Shown piece by piece: positions 62,710 to 64,000 of a DNA stretch of 64,000 nt (the stretch's first letter is position 1; each line of letters begins with the position of its first letter). Made by a program: the position numbers and the translations under genes. Where the stretch lies: assembly GCA_963744275.1 (NCBI GenBank), contig CAVUSX010000021.1, positions 620,001 through 684,000 of the forward strand, written 5' to 3'. The notes under the pieces were generated by a model. It was not told the DNA's origin, did not search any database, and saw nothing but the letters and a program-made list of their open reading frames with translations. Source of the stretch: VAZQ01 sp963744275. Lineage in GTDB: Bacteria > Pseudomonadota > Alphaproteobacteria > Rhizobiales > Xanthobacteraceae.

Positions 62710-64000
62710 ATGTGGTTTCCGCTGTCGCACAATTTTTCCCTCCCGCAGTTCATCTCGAAGCTCTCGGTACGCGGCCGCATCGCCGCCATCGCGGTTATTC
62801 CGGTCGTCGGTTTTCTGGCCAATGGCATCGCCTTCACCGCCGGGGAGACCGAGGTCGGGAACGCCTTCGAAAGCGTCAGGAGCGCCGCGTTGCTGGCCGA
62901 TACCGGTCGGGAATTCAAGGCGGCCTTGGCGCGGATGCAGATGGTTTCCAAGGATTTCGTGGCGCAGCCCTCCGACGACGAGGTCGCCGCCTTCGGTGCC
63001 GGCCACGAGCGCGCGTCCAGCAGTCTCGACTCGATCGCCGCCGAGATCGGTGCCCTGCAGCGTGACGACATCGGCTTGGCGCGCCAGGCTCTGGGCGAGA
63101 TGAAGCTGAATTTCGACGCGCTCGTGCAAGAGCAAAAGGACTTGGGCTACAGCCCCACCGAAGGCAACCGCAAACAGCTGGAGGAATCGGGGGCGACGAT
63201 CGAGCGCATGCTGAGCGCCGACATGTCGTGGCTCTCCGGCTCCGACCGGACCAGGCTCTTGGTCTCGCTGTCCAACTTGCGCCGCTACGAGGCGCAGTAC
63301 CGCCAGGATCGGCGAGCCGCCACCTGGGAGGCGTTCTTCCAGGAATACCGCGCCTTTGGCGAGATCTTGAAGACCGTCGCCGCGGATCCGGCCGGGAAGG
63401 CCCAGATCGACGCCAGCGTGAAGTCCTATGCGGCCAATCTGGCGCAATGGAACAGGCGCGCGGAGAATACGCAAAATTTGCTCAAGGAGATCGCGCTGAG
63501 CAGCCAGCAGCTGCTGCCGCGGTCCGACGAGATCCTCGCATTGGCCAAACAACGGGCTGTCGCGGCCTCGGCGGCGCTGTCGGTATCGCAGATGCGCACC
63601 AGAGCGTTCATCGTCTGGGTCGGCTGCGCGGCGGTGCTGATCGGGCTGGCATTCAGCTGGTGGATCGGCCGCAGCATCACACGGCCGCTCAGCGGCCTGG
63701 GGGATGCGATGACGCGGCTGGCGGCCGGCGACACCTCGGCCCGCATCCCGGCCACGCGGGTGCAGGATGAGCTCGGCGCCATGGCGCGCACGGTGCTGGT
63801 GTTCCGCGACACCATGCTGGAGCGCTCGCGGCTGGCGGCCGACCAATCGGCGGCCAACCGCGAGCGCGAGCAGCGCGCCGAGAAGATCGCCGCCACCATC
63901 GTCCGCTTCGAGATGTCGGTCGACAAGGTGCTGGCCAAGGTGCGCGAGGCGAGCCAGCGCCTGGAGGTCACCGCCACCCAGCTCAACAGCGCCGCCGACG
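62710..64000 (+). CDS. methyl-accepting chemotaxis protein 2, 3' end outside window
   Basis: Open from ATG (62710) through the window edge, at least 430 residues. It reads MWFPLSHNFSLPQF, then a helix IAAIAVIPVVGFLANGIAF, a sensor domain with little similarity to receptor 1 past its first 50 residues, a second helix AFIVWVGCAAVLIGLAFSWWIG and HAMP (LAAGDTSARIPATRVQDELGAMA). The sequence ends inside the signalling domain (ASQRLEVTATQLNSAAD). From 63562 the DNA is about 95% identical to 61376 onward in receptor 1 without gaps. A tandem paralogue with a diverged sensor. Confidence 0.92.
   Translation, partial: MWFPLSHNFSLPQFISKLSVRGRIAAIAVIPVVGFLANGIAFTAGETEVGNAFESVRSAALLADTGREFKAALARMQMVSKDFVAQPSDDEVAAFGAGHERASSSLDSIAAEIGALQRDDIGLARQALGEMKLNFDALVQEQKDLGYSPTEGNRKQLEESGATIERMLSADMSWLSGSDRTRLLVSLSNLRRYEAQYRQDRRAATWEAFFQEYRAFGEILKTVAADPAGKAQIDASVKSYAANLAQWNRRAENTQNLLKEIALSSQQLLPRSDEILALAKQRAVAASAALSVSQMRTRAFIVWVGCAAVLIGLAFSWWIGRSITRPLSGLGDAMTRLAAGDTSARIPATRVQDELGAMARTVLVFRDTMLERSRLAADQSAANREREQRAEKIAATIVRFEMSVDKVLAKVREASQRLEVTATQLNSAAD

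Overview
The window is GC-rich alphaproteobacterial chromosome, most likely from the order Hyphomicrobiales (Rhizobiales), close to the Bradyrhizobium / Rhodopseudomonas / Xanthobacteraceae group. The evidence is the gene content and order: GapR - DUF1244 - glycerate kinase - DUF1036 - pyk; metW-metX back to back with chorismate mutase - hisC - tyrA; ftsEX next to a zinc-ribbon/DUF3426 gene and cpdR; DUF4175 - lysA - lipoprotein - argH divergent from tlpA; rhomboid - etfBA - hbd. A helix-9 insertion in the 23S rRNA and several dispersed palindromic repeat families point the same way. I see no prophage, IS element, CRISPR array or conjugative module; this is core chromosome with small accessory patches.

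Layout. 0-8.5 kb: tail of a secreted protein, gapR, DUF1244, glycerate kinase, DUF1036, pyruvate kinase, a c-type cytochrome, a TPR protein, the short L36 gene (rpmJ) and two tandem secreted antibiotic-biosynthesis-monooxygenase-fold paralogues. 8.5-11.7 kb: a zinc ABC importer operon headed by a small His-rich membrane protein and a Zur-like palindrome. 11.9-17.7 kb: chrA, then an MmgE/PrpD - class II aldolase - TctC-type binding protein - TauE/SafE set that looks like a carboxylate uptake and catabolism module. 17.8-26.0 kb: initiator tRNA, CHAD protein, esterase and one complete rRNA operon (16S-Ile-Ala-23S-5S, minus strand) with promoter and terminator. 26.4-32.2 kb: M23 peptidase, clpB, MOSC protein. 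32.2-38.7 kb: methionine (metX, metW) and aromatic amino acid (chorismate mutase, hisC, tyrA) genes. 38.9-44.5 kb: ChaC, PlsC, YdcF, FtsX, FtsE, zinc-ribbon protein, CpdR. 44.6-51.4 kb: DUF4175 protein, lysA, small lipoprotein, argH, tlpA, YjfB-like protein. 51.6-60.2 kb: 3-hydroxybutyryl-CoA dehydrogenase, etfAB, rhomboid, cobalamin adenosyltransferase, a PLP enzyme, an amidohydrolase and methylsuccinyl-CoA dehydrogenase. 60.5-64 kb: two tandem chemotaxis receptors, the second cut by the window edge.

A caution governs the whole annotation: about 28 single-base reading-frame breaks affect 21 otherwise well-conserved genes, including clpB, metX, hisC, lysA and argH. Most behave as one extra base. 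The pattern looks like uncorrected sequencing error rather than gene decay, so I give each such gene as one CDS and state where the frame breaks.

The genes suggest an aerobic heterotroph with flagellar chemotaxis, cytochrome-oxidase maturation (tlpA), and a B12-dependent acyl-CoA route (mcd, etfAB, hbd, cobalamin adenosyltransferase) consistent with the ethylmalonyl-CoA pathway. The observations I would follow first are the His-rich micro-protein leading the zinc operon, the triplicated and chained start codons of argH, the inverted heptamer arrays that have invaded the ends of two convergent genes, and the near-identical signalling block shared by the two chemoreceptors.
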